NCBI RefSeq assembly: GCF_003952485.1
Contig: NZ_CP034447.1
Span: 7,082,501 to 7,146,500 of the forward strand
From: Mesorhizobium sp. M1E.F.Ca.ET.045.02.1.1
GTDB lineage: Bacteria; Pseudomonadota; Alphaproteobacteria; Rhizobiales; Rhizobiaceae
Length of the DNA stretch: 64,000 nucleotides
Reading direction: 5' to 3'
Translations under genes and position numbers: made by a program
Shown: positions 1 through 9,092 of the stretch, piece by piece
How positions within the stretch are numbered: the first letter of the stretch is position 1
Layout of the letters: each line of letters starts with the position of its first letter
The notes under the pieces: model-generated
Told to the model about the DNA's origin: nothing
Seen by the model: the letters and a program-made list of their open reading frames with translations, nothing else
Databases searched by the model: none

Positions 1-1
1 T

Positions 2-103
2 GAGGAATTTTCGTCGGCATATCTAAAGCTGAAGCAGCAGGAATGGAATTCCTATGCTTCGCACTTCACGCAGTGGGAGCGCGACCACACGCTGGATATC
101 TAG
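2..103 (+). CDS. Type III glutamine synthetase family protein, C-terminal end only
   Basis: An open frame entering from the left edge ends at TAG (101-103). Its last 33 residues contain QEWNSY and finish QWERDHTLDI. This resembles the C-terminus of type III glutamine synthetases (GlnT, and gamma-glutamylmethylamide synthetase GmaS). The gene lies on the same strand as soxBDAG and ends 93 bases before soxB. GmaS and relatives commonly sit beside N-methylglutamate synthase and dehydrogenase genes in methylated-amine users, which matters for reading the sox genes that follow. Only the tail is visible, so the GlnT versus GmaS assignment cannot be made from this window. Confidence 0.6.
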   Translation, partial: EEFSSAYLKLKQQEWNSYASHFTQWERDHTLDI

Positions 104-105
104 AA

Positions 106-151
106 GCATCGGACCGAAAAGGGTGAAGCGGTCTTCGGGCAAATCCGATGC
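106..151. repeat. Rhizobial palindromic repeat, copy 1
   Basis: Outer arms GCATCGGA and TCCGATGC enclose a core close to CCGAAAAGGGTGAAGCGG. The same core recurs, in either orientation, at 5650-5695, 18985-19035, 46339-46380 and 51861-51907, with different outer arms. It fills the gap between the glutamine synthetase stop and soxB and could act as a 3' hairpin. Confidence 0.7.
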
Positions 152-196
152 GTCAAGAAAGGTTCGGCGTAAGGCGAGCGGCCTTGGAATGATTTT

Positions 197-1450
197 ATGA
201 AATACTCGATCTTCTCGCTCGCCCGCGCCGCCCTCTCCGGCCACAAGAACTGGAAGCCCACCTGGCGGGACGCCGCGCCCAAGGATCGCTACGACGTGGT
301 GATCATCGGCGGCGGCGGTCATGGGCTGGCAACGGCCTGGTTCCTCGCCAGCGAGTTCGGCATCCGCAACGTCGCTGTGCTGGAGAAGAGCTGGATCGGC
401 TCCGGCAATGCCGGCCGCAACACCACCATCATCCGCTCCAATTACGGCCTGCCCGGCAACACCGGCTTCTACGAGCTTTCGATGAAGCTGTGGGAGCGGA
501 TGGAGCAGGATTTGAACTACAACGCGATGGTCAGCCAGCGCGGCGTGATCAACCTCTATCATTCCGACGCCCAGCGCGACGCCTTTGCCCGGCGCGGCAA
601 CACCATGCGCATCAACGGCATCGACGCGGAGCTGCTCGACCAGGCGGCGCTCCGGAAGATGATGCCGTTCCTCAATTTCGAGAATGCGCGCTTTCCGATC
701 CAGGGCGGGCTGCTGCAACGACGCGGCGGCACGGCGCGCCACGACGCCGTGGTCTGGGGCTATGCGCATGCTGCGAGCGAGCTCGGCGTCGACATCATCC
801 AGAACTGCGAGGTCACCGGCTTCGTGCGCGACGCCAACGACAAGGTGACCGGCGTCGAGACCTCGCGCGGCCGGATCGGCGCCGGCAAGGTCGGCATGGC
901 GGTTGCCGGCTCTTCGTCTCGCGTCGCGGCAATGGCGGGACTGAGGCTGCCGATCGAAAGCCACGTCCTGCAGGCCTTCGTCTCCGAAGCGATCAAGCCG
1001 CTCTTGCCCAACGTCATGACCTTCGGCGCCGGGCACTTCTACGTCAGCCAGTCCGACAAGGGCGGATTGGTCTTCGGCGGCGACATCGACGGCTACAATT
1101 CCTATGCCCAGCGCGGCAACCTGCCGGTCGTCGAGGATGTCTGCGAAGGCGGCATGGCGCTGATCCCGATGATCGGCCGCATACGGCTGCTGCGCCAGTG
1201 GGGCGGCATCATGGATATGTCGATGGACGGCTCGCCGATCATCGACAAGAGCCCGATCGACGGCCTCTATCTCAACGCCGGCTGGTGCTATGGCGGCTTC
1301 AAGGCGACGCCCGGCTCAGGCCTGGTCTTTGCCCATCTCATCGCGCGCGACGTACCGCACAAGGAAGCCGCCAGCTTCCGCCTCGACCGGTTCCAGCGCG
1401 GCGCCATGATCGACGAAAAGGGCCAGGGCGCCCAACCGAACCTGCACTGA
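197..1450 (+). CDS. soxB: Sarcosine oxidase subunit beta (or N-methylglutamate dehydrogenase subunit)
   Basis: This is the 417-residue FAD-dependent subunit of heterotetrameric sarcosine oxidase, which oxidatively demethylates sarcosine; the same fold serves N-methylglutamate dehydrogenase. The dinucleotide-binding motif IIGGGGHG lies near residue 36. The motif GGTARHDAVVWGYA carries His182, which by position matches the histidine that holds FMN covalently in SoxB enzymes. The N-terminus (SIFSLARAALSG) is typical and supports the ATG at 197. The next gene starts 10 bases after the stop, so the four sox genes form one transcription unit. The upstream type III glutamine synthetase leaves open whether the real substrate is sarcosine or N-methylglutamate. 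Confidence 0.88.
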   Translation: MKYSIFSLARAALSGHKNWKPTWRDAAPKDRYDVVIIGGGGHGLATAWFLASEFGIRNVAVLEKSWIGSGNAGRNTTIIRSNYGLPGNTGFYELSMKLWERMEQDLNYNAMVSQRGVINLYHSDAQRDAFARRGNTMRINGIDAELLDQAALRKMMPFLNFENARFPIQGGLLQRRGGTARHDAVVWGYAHAASELGVDIIQNCEVTGFVRDANDKVTGVETSRGRIGAGKVGMAVAGSSSRVAAMAGLRLPIESHVLQAFVSEAIKPLLPNVMTFGAGHFYVSQSDKGGLVFGGDIDGYNSYAQRGNLPVVEDVCEGGMALIPMIGRIRLLRQWGGIMDMSMDGSPIIDKSPIDGLYLNAGWCYGGFKATPGSGLVFAHLIARDVPHKEAASFRLDRFQRGAMIDEKGQGAQPNLH

Positions 1451-1460
1451 AGGCCCTGTC

Positions 1461-1736
1461 ATGCGGATAGTCTGTCCCTTCTGCGGCGAACGCGAACTCG
1501 GCGAGTTCACCTATCTCGGCGACGCCAAGCCGGAACGGCCGGCGGCCGGTGCCGGCGAGGACGCCGTCTACGACTATGTCTACCTGCGCGACAACATCGC
1601 CGGCGTGATGAGCGAGCACTGGTACCATGGCGGCGGCTGCCGGGCCTGGCTGAAGGTCACCCGCAACACGCTAACGCATGAGATTTCGGCCGTAGAGCCG
1701 GCGGCGGGCGCTGGGGCTAGGCAGGTTGCGAAATGA
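1461..1736 (+). CDS. soxD: Sarcosine oxidase subunit delta
   Basis: A 91-residue zinc-binding subunit of the heterotetramer. The zinc site is visible as CPFCGE near the N-terminus (Cys5, Cys8) and HGGGC (His56, Cys60), the usual SoxD ligand set. The family motif RELGEFTYLGD is present. It begins 10 bases after soxB and is followed by a 202-base gap filled by a repeat before soxA, so the operon is slightly stretched here. Length matches the family. The C-terminal tail is alanine- and glycine-rich and has no assigned role. Confidence 0.88.
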   Translation: MRIVCPFCGERELGEFTYLGDAKPERPAAGAGEDAVYDYVYLRDNIAGVMSEHWYHGGGCRAWLKVTRNTLTHEISAVEPAAGAGARQVAK

Positions 1737-1783
1737 GTTCTCCTGTCGAAGTCAGTGCTGCGGCGAAGATCGCCAGCTCCCTA

Positions 1784-1882
1784 CCTCCCCCTTGTGGGGA
1801 GGTCGGACCGCAGGTCCGGGTGGGGGTCGGCGCCGTCCCCCCGCCCCGCTGTTTCGCAGCGACCCTCTCCACAAGGGGGAGG
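1784..1882. repeat. Intergenic mosaic repeat between soxD and soxA
   Basis: A 14-base arm CCTCCCCCTTGTGG (1784-1797) is matched by its exact inverse complement at 1869-1882, enclosing GC-rich sequence. Similar lightweight inverted units occur at 23247-23357 and 29604-29885. This looks like a dispersed noncoding repeat rather than a gene, sitting inside an operon. Confidence 0.6.
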
Positions 1883-1938
1883 GTAAGGGGCGGCGCAAAC
1901 GTCTCCCATGAAGTCGAACCAATCGAAGGCCGGGCATC

Positions 1939-4920
1939 GTGATTTCCAGCCAATCCAATCGCCTCCCGTCCGGCGGCCTCATCGATCGCTCGGACGCGCT
2001 CAGCTTCCGCTTCGACGGCAAGACTCTCTTCGGCTTCAAGGGCGATACGCTGGCTTCCGCGCTGGTCGCCAACGGCATCAAGCTGGTCGGCCGCTCGTTC
2101 AAATATCACCGCCCGCGCGGCATCCTGACCGCAGGTTCGGAAGAGCCCAACGCGCTGGTCGAGCTGCGCAGCGGCGCCAGGCGTGAGCCGAACACCAAGG
2201 CGACGACGGCAGAGCTTTATGATGGCCTGGAAGCCGCCAGCCAGAACCGCTGGCCGTCGCTCCGTTTCGACGTCATGTCGGTCAACCAGCTCTTCGCGCC
2301 GATCTTCGTCGCCGGCTTCTACTACAAGACCTTCATGTGGCCGGCAAAATTCTGGGAAGCGATCTACGAGCCGGCGATCCGGCGCGCCGCCGGCCTCGGC
2401 CGTGCCGCCGGCGTTTCCGATCCGGATCACTATGACAAGGCCTGGGCGCATTGCGACGTGGTGATCGCCGGCTCGGGTCCGGCGGGCCTGGCGGCGGCTC
2501 TCGCTGCCGGTCGCAGCGGCGCGCGCGTCATCCTGTGCGAGGAAGATTTTGTCCTCGGCGGCCGCCTGCTGGCCGATGGTGGCACGATCGATGGATTGCC
2601 GGCCTCGGAGTGGATTGCGCGCACGCTGAGCGAGCTCGCGGCGATGCCGGATGTCCGCATAATGGCGCGCACCACGCTGTTCGGCGTCTATGACGGCGGC
2701 ACCTATGGCGCGGTCGAACGCGTCAACGACCATCTGCCGGTGCCGCCCGAGCATCAGGTGCGTCAGCGGCTGTGGCGCATCGTCGCCAAGCGCTGCGTGG
2801 TCGCTGCCGGCGCGATCGAACGTCCCATCGTCTTTGCCGGCAACGACACGCCGGGCGTGATGATGGCGTCCGCCATGCGCAGCTACATCGCCCGCTACGC
2901 GGCGACGCCGGCGCGGCGCATCGCGCTCTTCACCAACAATGAGGATGGCTGGCGCACGGTGGAGACGGCGATCGCCGCCGGACTGCAGGTCGCCGCCGTG
3001 ATCGATGCGCGGCCCGAGATCTCGCCGGCGCATCGCTCGCTTGCCTCCAAGGGCGGCTTCCCAGTGCTGCACGGCTCCGTCTCCGCCGTCGACGGCGGCA
3101 AGGACGGCGTGCGCAAGATGTCCATTTCGCTGACCGGCGGCGCGCGCGCCGAAGTCGAAGCCGACGGGCTCGCGATTTCCGGCGGCTGGAACCCGGCCGT
3201 CGGCCTCACCTCCTACCATCGCGGCCGGCCGAAATGGCGCGACGACATCGCCGCCTTCGTGCCGGACGGCGCGCCGCCCGGCATGGCCGCGGCAGGCGCC
3301 GCCAACGGCGCCTTCGGCCTGGGCACCTGCCTGCGCGAGGGTTTTGAGACCGGCGCCGCCGCAGCGCGCGATGCCGGACGAAGCGGCAATGTCGGGTCCA
3401 TGCCCGTCGCCGACGACGAGGCCTTTTCGCTGACGCCGCTTTGGCATGTCGCCGGCAAGGGCAAGGCCTTTGTCGACCAACAGCACGACGTCACCGCGTC
3501 CGACGTCGAGCTGGCCCAGCGCGAAGGCTTTGAATCGGTCGAGCATCTGAAGCGTTACACCACGCTCGGCATGGCGACCGACCAGGGCAAGACATCCAAC
3601 GTCACCGGCCTCGCCATCATGGCGGCGGTAAGCGGCAAATCCATTCCCGAGACCGGCACGACGATCTACCGGCCGCCTTACGCGCCGGTCGCCATAGGCG
3701 CATTCGCCGGCCACCATCGCGACGAGAATTTCCATGCGACGCGGCTGACACCCTCGCACCACTGGGCCGCTGAACAGGGCGCCGTGTTCGTCGACACCGG
3801 CCTTTGGAAGCGCGCGCAGTGGTATCCGCGCGCCGGCGAGAAGGACTGGCTGGAATCGGTGACCCGCGAGGTCAAGGCGGTGCGCGGCGGCGTCGGCTTC
3901 TGCGATGTCTCGACGCTCGGCAAGATCGACGTGCATGGCGCCGACGCGGGCATCTTCCTGGACCGCGTCTACATCAACGCCTTCTCCAGTCTCGCTGTCG
4001 GCAAGGCGCGCTACGGGCTGATGCTGCGCGAGGACGGCATCGTCTATGACGACGGCACCACCTCGCGGCTGGCCGAGGACCATTATTTCCTCACCACCAC
4101 CACCGCCAAGGCGGGGCTGGTGATGCAGCACCTCGAATTCTGCCGCCAGGTGCTGTTCCCCGAACTCGACGTGCAGCTAACTTCCGTTTCGGATCAGTGG
4201 GCGCAGTTCTCCATCGCCGGGCCGAGCGCGCGGGAGTTGCTGAAACAGATCGTTGATGAGTCCGAGGACCTGTCGAACGAAGGTTTTCCGTTCATGGGCG
4301 CCCGCGAAGTGGCGTTGCGCGGCGGCATCAAGGCGCGGCTGTTCCGCATCTCCTTCTCCGGCGAGATGGCGTTCGAGATATCGGTGCCGGCGCGCTACGG
4401 CGAGGCGCTGGCGCGCAACCTGATGATCGCCGGCAAGCCTTTCGGCGTGACACCCTACGGCACCGAGGCGCTGGGCGTGATGCGCATCGAAAAGGGGCAT
4501 GTCGCAGGGCCGGAGCTCAACGGCACCACCACGGCCGCCGACCTCGGCCTCGGCAAGATGATGTCGACCAAGAAGGATTTTGTCGGCCGCGTCATGGCCG
4601 GCCGCGAGGCGCTGGTCGCGCCGGACCGGCAGGTGGTCGTCGGCATCAAGCCGACCGACAAGGCGCGCCGCCTGCGCTCCGGCGCGCATATCATTCCGAA
4701 GGGCGAGACCCCCGGACCCGACAACGATCAGGGCTATGTCACCTCGGTCTGCTTCTCGCCAATGCTTGATCAATGGATCGGGCTCGGGCTCGTCGAGCGC
4801 GGCCGCGAGCGCATCGGCGAGATCGTGCGCGCGCACGATCCGCTGCGCGGCGAGGACTACGATGTCGAGCTCTGCAATTCCGTCTTCTACGATCCGGATG
4901 GGGGGCGCCAGCGTGGCTGA
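1939..4920 (+). CDS. soxA: Sarcosine oxidase subunit alpha (or N-methylglutamate dehydrogenase subunit)
   Basis: The 993-residue large subunit begins at GTG (1939). The N-terminal part contains FKYHRPRGILTAGSEEPN, characteristic of the small ferredoxin-like domain of SoxA. A nucleotide-binding motif VVIAGSGPAGLAAALAAG follows near residue 174. The C-terminal third resembles the folate-binding GcvT/aminomethyltransferase fold (for example VTPYGTEALGVMRIEKGH), which in sarcosine oxidase passes formaldehyde to tetrahydrofolate. Length is normal for SoxA. The stop overlaps the GTG start of soxG by eight bases, implying translational coupling. Sarcosine and N-methylglutamate enzymes cannot be told apart by eye. 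Confidence 0.88.
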   Translation: MISSQSNRLPSGGLIDRSDALSFRFDGKTLFGFKGDTLASALVANGIKLVGRSFKYHRPRGILTAGSEEPNALVELRSGARREPNTKATTAELYDGLEAASQNRWPSLRFDVMSVNQLFAPIFVAGFYYKTFMWPAKFWEAIYEPAIRRAAGLGRAAGVSDPDHYDKAWAHCDVVIAGSGPAGLAAALAAGRSGARVILCEEDFVLGGRLLADGGTIDGLPASEWIARTLSELAAMPDVRIMARTTLFGVYDGGTYGAVERVNDHLPVPPEHQVRQRLWRIVAKRCVVAAGAIERPIVFAGNDTPGVMMASAMRSYIARYAATPARRIALFTNNEDGWRTVETAIAAGLQVAAVIDARPEISPAHRSLASKGGFPVLHGSVSAVDGGKDGVRKMSISLTGGARAEVEADGLAISGGWNPAVGLTSYHRGRPKWRDDIAAFVPDGAPPGMAAAGAANGAFGLGTCLREGFETGAAAARDAGRSGNVGSMPVADDEAFSLTPLWHVAGKGKAFVDQQHDVTASDVELAQREGFESVEHLKRYTTLGMATDQGKTSNVTGLAIMAAVSGKSIPETGTTIYRPPYAPVAIGAFAGHHRDENFHATRLTPSHHWAAEQGAVFVDTGLWKRAQWYPRAGEKDWLESVTREVKAVRGGVGFCDVSTLGKIDVHGADAGIFLDRVYINAFSSLAVGKARYGLMLREDGIVYDDGTTSRLAEDHYFLTTTTAKAGLVMQHLEFCRQVLFPELDVQLTSVSDQWAQFSIAGPSARELLKQIVDESEDLSNEGFPFMGAREVALRGGIKARLFRISFSGEMAFEISVPARYGEALARNLMIAGKPFGVTPYGTEALGVMRIEKGHVAGPELNGTTTAADLGLGKMMSTKKDFVGRVMAGREALVAPDRQVVVGIKPTDKARRLRSGAHIIPKGETPGPDNDQGYVTSVCFSPMLDQWIGLGLVERGRERIGEIVRAHDPLRGEDYDVELCNSVFYDPDGGRQRG

Positions 4921-5539
4921 GTTTTCCTGGGATGTCCGCAGCCCGCTCGACCGCGCGCTTGTCGCCAGCTCTTATGGCGCGCAGGGCGAAGCCGGCGTGT
5001 CGCTGACCGAGATCCGCGATTTCGGCCTCGTGCAGGTGATGGCGCGGCGCGGCAGGACGGGCGAGATGACTAAGGCCGCGAAGGCCCACTTCGGCGTCGC
5101 GGCTCCGGAAACGCCAAGGGCGGTCGACGCGGCCCACGCAACATTGATCTGGTCCGGACCGGATCAGTTCCTCGTGCTGTCGAAAGGCGGGAAGCACACG
5201 ATGGAGATGCTTGCCCCGGTCTTTGCCGGATCGGCCTCCCTTTCCGACCAATCGCACGCGCGGGCACTGATCAGCATTTCAGGCGAGAAGGCGCGCGCGC
5301 TGCTCGCCAAGCTGTCTTCGATTGATTTGCATCCTGCCGCGTTCCCGGTCGGCGCGGCGGCGGCAACGTCGGTGGATCACACCAGCGTCACGCTCTGGCG
5401 CGGCAAGGACCGGGACGACGGCCAGGCCGTGTTCAACCTGCTGATCTTCGCAACCTTTGCCGAGAGCCTCTGGCACACCATGCTTGATGCGGCCGCTGAA
5501 TACGGCGTCGCGATCGCCCATTCCGAAGACCTCGGCTGA
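4913..5539 (+). CDS. soxG: Sarcosine oxidase subunit gamma
   Basis: A 208-residue protein completing soxBDAG. I place the start at GTG 4913, inside the end of soxA, because the protein then begins MAEFSWDVRSPLD, a normal SoxG N-terminus. A longer upstream frame exists but lies wholly inside soxA. Motifs such as WSGPDQFLVLS and the ending AAEYGVAIAHSEDLG resemble SoxG/GcvT-like subunits. The gene is the last of the unit; a palindromic repeat and an opposing efflux gene follow. Confidence 0.82.
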   Translation: MAEFSWDVRSPLDRALVASSYGAQGEAGVSLTEIRDFGLVQVMARRGRTGEMTKAAKAHFGVAAPETPRAVDAAHATLIWSGPDQFLVLSKGGKHTMEMLAPVFAGSASLSDQSHARALISISGEKARALLAKLSSIDLHPAAFPVGAAAATSVDHTSVTLWRGKDRDDGQAVFNLLIFATFAESLWHTMLDAAAEYGVAIAHSEDLG

Positions 5540-5649
5540 CGGCCAGCCAGCCGGCTTTCACGCGCCGCTACCCCCTAAATACAGATCATCCGCCACCGGC
5601 TTTCGCCGATGGCGGATGATCCGAGGTTGCCACCTGTCTCCTCATTTCA

Positions 5650-5695
5650 GCATGATCTTTTCCGAAAACCGCTACGCACTTTTCGGGATCATGCT
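5650..5695. repeat. Rhizobial palindromic repeat, copy 2
   Basis: Arms GCATGATC and GATCATGC enclose the core TCCGAAAACCGCTACGCAC followed by TTTTCGG. It directly abuts the TAG stop of the RND pump gene on the minus strand and lies between two convergent transcripts. It may serve as a shared 3' hairpin. Confidence 0.75.
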
Positions 5696-8600
5696 CTATT
5701 CCGCAGCGAGCGCCAGTTGCGGTCTTTCGATGCCTTCGATCTGTTCCGGCTCGGGGGCCTGCTCGTCGGTCTTGGCCTTCTTTGGCTCGCGGCCGAAGAA
5801 CAGGGCGTAGCCGGCCGGCAGCACTAGGATGGTCAGCACGGTCGCGACCAGGATGCCGCCCATCATGGCGTAGGCGAGCGGTCCCCAGAAGACGGCGCGC
5901 GAGATCGGGATCAGCGCCAGCACGGCAGTCAGCGCCGTCAGCATGATCGGCCGGAAGCGGCGCACGGCGGCGCCGACGATCGCTTCCGATCGCTCCATGC
6001 CGGCCGCGATGTCCTGATCGATCTGATCGACCAGGATGATCGAGTTTCGCATGATGATGCCGAGCAGCGCGATGACGCCGAGGATGGCGACGAAGCCGAA
6101 CGGCGCGCCGCTGATCAGAAGCGCCGCGGCGGCGCCGATGATGCCCAGCGGACCGGTGGCCAGCACCAGCATAGACTTGCCGAAATGCTGGAGCTGGACC
6201 ATCAGCAATATGACGATGATGGCGAGCATGATCGGCGCCTTGGCCGCGATCGAGGCCTGGCTTTCAGCCGAGTCCTCCGCGCCGCCCTGGATCTCGATCT
6301 TGTAACCGGGCGCGAGGCCGGCGCGCAGATCCTTCATGTCGTTGTACATCTTGGTGACGACGTCGTTCGACTGCACGCCGTCCGGCAGCGTGCCGCGCAC
6401 GGTGATCGTCGGCAGGCGGTCGCGCCGCCACTCGATGCCCTGCTCCATGACGGGCACGACCTTGGCCACCTGCGACAGCGGCACCGAGCCGCCGAAGTCG
6501 GTCGGGATGTAGACCGAGTCGACCGAGGACAGCAGCTTGCGGGTCGCCTCCGGCTCGCGGGCAACGATCGAGACCGTCTCCTCGCCGTCGCGGAAATCAT
6601 CGAGCGGCGCGCCGGACATGGTGGCCTGCAGCATCTGGCGGATGCGCTGCGAGGTGACGCCGAGCGCACGGGCGCGATCCTGGTCGATCACCAGCTTCAT
6701 CGCCGGCACCGGCTCCAGCCAGTCGTCATGCACCGCGCCGAGCAGCGGGTTCGCCTGGAACCTCGCCTTCACCTCGTCGGCGATGCGACGCACCTCCTGG
6801 CGGTCCGGACCCATGATGCGCATCTGCACCGGCCAGCCGGTCGGCGGACCGAGGAACAGCCGGTCGACCTTGCCGCGGATCGAGGGGAAGTCCTTGGCAA
6901 GGATGCCGCGCAGCTTGACGATCAGCCGCTCGCGCGCCGGCTCGTCCTTGGCCATCACCAGGAGCTGGGCGAAGTTCGGGTTCCTGAGCTGCTGGTCGAG
7001 CGGCAGGAAGAAGCGCGGCGCGCCCTCGCCGATATAAGTGGCGATGAAGCGCTTGTCAGGATCGTCCATCATCCTGGCTTCCAGCGCCTTGGCCTGGTTC
7101 TCGACCTCCTTGATCGAGGTGCCTTCCGGCAGCCAGAGATCGACCAGGATCTCCGGACGCGAGGACTGCGGGAAGAAGTTCTGCGGAATGAACTGGAAGG
7201 CCCAGAGACTGGTACCGAAGGTGACCAGCGTCATCACCAGGACGATGATGCGATGGCGCACGGCCCAGGTGACCGTCGAGCGCAGGCGCCGATAGAAGCG
7301 CGTGTCGAAGACATCATGATGGGTGCCGGCGTGCTTGCGTTGCTTCAGGATCATATAGCCCAGCCACGGCGTGAAATAGACCGCGACGAACCAAGACACG
7401 ACCAGCGCGATGCCGACGACGTAAAACAGCGTGCGCACATATTCGCCGGCGGTGGAGGCGGCAAAGCCGACCGGGATGAAGCCGGCGGTGGTGATCAGCG
7501 TGCCGGTGAGCATCGGGAAGGCGGTCGAGGTATAGGCGAAGCTTGCCGCCTCGATCTTGACCAGCCCCTCCTCGAGCTTTCGCTCCATCATCTCGACGAC
7601 GATCATGGCGTCATCGACCAATAGGCCAAGCGCGATGATCAGCGCGCCGAGCGAGATGCGCTGCAGGTCGATGCCGATCTCGTACATGATGGCGAAGGTG
7701 GCGGCTAAAACCAGCGGGATGGCGATCGCGATCACCAGGCCGGAGCGCCAGCCGATCGACAAGAACGAGACCACGAGAACGATGAGCAGCGCTTCACCGA
7801 GCGCCTCCATGAACTCGTTGACGGCATCCTTGACCACCTCGGGCTGGTCGGAGATCTGGTCGACCGCAACGCCGTAGGGCAGGCCTTCCTCGAAGCGCTT
7901 GTAGGTTGCCTCGACATCCTTGCCCACGTCCCTGACGTTGAAGCCCTTGGCCATGACGACGCCGACCTGGACGCTGTCGTGGGCGTTGAAGCGGTATTTG
8001 CGCTGGTAGGGATCCTCGAGGCCGGAGGTGACCGTGGCGATATCGCCGAGACGCGTCACCTGGTTGCCGGCGCGGAGTCTCAGCTCACGGATGTCGGCGG
8101 CCCTGGTGACGTCGCCCTCGACCGAGATGCGCACGGAGCGCAGACCGGTATCGACCGAGCCCGCCGGATCGACGGCGTTCTGGCCTTTCACGGCGTTCTG
8201 CAGATCGATAATGGTCAGGCCGCGCTCGGCGAGCGCCTTGGACGAGACGTCGATGTAGATCTTCTCCGGCTGGTCGCCGATGATGACTGCCTTCTCGACG
8301 CCCGGCGTCGTCAAGAGCATGTCGCGCGCCTGGATGGCGAACTTCTTCAGCTCCGGATAGGTGAAGCCGTCGCCGCTGATCGAATGCAGCGTGATGAAGG
8401 TGTCGCCGAACTCGTCGTTGAAGTACGGCCCGAGCAGGCCCTGCGGCAGTTCGTTGGCAATGTCGCCGACCTTCTTGCGCACCTGGTAGAAGGCGTCCTT
8501 CACCTCCTCCGCATTGGTGTCGCCCTTGACCTGCAAGGTGATGATGGCGCTGCCGGCGCGGGTGTAGGAGCGCACGAAATCGAGATGCGGCGTTTCCTGC

Positions 8601-8845
8601 AGCTTGCGCTCGATCTTGTTGACGACCTGGTCCTCCATGTCCTGGATCGAGGCGCCGGGCCAGACCGCCTGCACCACCATGACGCGGAAGGTGAAGTCGG
8701 GGTCTTCCTTCTGGCCCATGCGCATCAGGCCGAGCGCGCCGGCCAGGATGATCAGGCCGAACAGGAAGCGGGCGATACTCGGATGTCCGATCGCCCAGCG
8801 CGAGAGGTTGAAGGGCCGCTTTTCGGTGCTGCTGTCGGTGGTCAT
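5696..8845 (-). CDS. RND-family efflux transporter permease (AcrB-like)
   Basis: An inner-membrane proton-driven pump of about 1049 residues, the normal size for AcrB-type RND proteins. I start it at the ATG giving MTTDSSTEKRPFNLSRWA; an in-frame ATG 14 codons earlier adds an unlikely leader. The first membrane segment (IARFLFGLIILAGALGLMRM) precedes a large periplasmic loop. The transmembrane-4 motif GLLVDDAMIVVE carries the paired aspartates of the proton relay. A second large periplasmic domain and membrane bundle follow. Its adaptor gene lies upstream on the same strand. No outer-membrane TolC partner is visible nearby, so the pump probably uses one encoded elsewhere. Substrate unknown. 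Confidence 0.92.
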   Translation of the reverse strand: MTTDSSTEKRPFNLSRWAIGHPSIARFLFGLIILAGALGLMRMGQKEDPDFTFRVMVVQAVWPGASIQDMEDQVVNKIERKLQETPHLDFVRSYTRAGSAIITLQVKGDTNAEEVKDAFYQVRKKVGDIANELPQGLLGPYFNDEFGDTFITLHSISGDGFTYPELKKFAIQARDMLLTTPGVEKAVIIGDQPEKIYIDVSSKALAERGLTIIDLQNAVKGQNAVDPAGSVDTGLRSVRISVEGDVTRAADIRELRLRAGNQVTRLGDIATVTSGLEDPYQRKYRFNAHDSVQVGVVMAKGFNVRDVGKDVEATYKRFEEGLPYGVAVDQISDQPEVVKDAVNEFMEALGEALLIVLVVSFLSIGWRSGLVIAIAIPLVLAATFAIMYEIGIDLQRISLGALIIALGLLVDDAMIVVEMMERKLEEGLVKIEAASFAYTSTAFPMLTGTLITTAGFIPVGFAASTAGEYVRTLFYVVGIALVVSWFVAVYFTPWLGYMILKQRKHAGTHHDVFDTRFYRRLRSTVTWAVRHRIIVLVMTLVTFGTSLWAFQFIPQNFFPQSSRPEILVDLWLPEGTSIKEVENQAKALEARMMDDPDKRFIATYIGEGAPRFFLPLDQQLRNPNFAQLLVMAKDEPARERLIVKLRGILAKDFPSIRGKVDRLFLGPPTGWPVQMRIMGPDRQEVRRIADEVKARFQANPLLGAVHDDWLEPVPAMKLVIDQDRARALGVTSQRIRQMLQATMSGAPLDDFRDGEETVSIVAREPEATRKLLSSVDSVYIPTDFGGSVPLSQVAKVVPVMEQGIEWRRDRLPTITVRGTLPDGVQSNDVVTKMYNDMKDLRAGLAPGYKIEIQGGAEDSAESQASIAAKAPIMLAIIVILLMVQLQHFGKSMLVLATGPLGIIGAAAALLISGAPFGFVAILGVIALLGIIMRNSIILVDQIDQDIAAGMERSEAIVGAAVRRFRPIMLTALTAVLALIPISRAVFWGPLAYAMMGGILVATVLTILVLPAGYALFFGREPKKAKTDEQAPEPEQIEGIERPQLALAAE

Positions 8846-9092
8846 GGCGCAGTCCAGTCCAATTGGCCGGCAAGGCACGCTTGCCATTACTCATGAATTG
8901 CTCGGTGGGCTTCCGGGCGGCGAGCACCTCAAGCGGAGAGAGACTCGCAATCGCGCTGGACGCGGCCATGGTGCGGGGGATACCAACAGCCGGCATCTCG
9001 TCGATCGGGCGCGTTCGCCGCCCGGAACCCATGCCCCTCCCCGGCTCGCGGCTCGCGCAGCGAGGCGGGAAAGGCGTTCGTTACGCCTCGCG

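Noticed and set aside
1717..4131. A long open frame on the minus strand opposite soxA
   Set aside because: It mirrors the codon pattern of soxA, has an Arg/Gly/Asp-rich composition with no domain, and lacks a ribosome site. It is the usual antisense shadow in GC-rich DNA.
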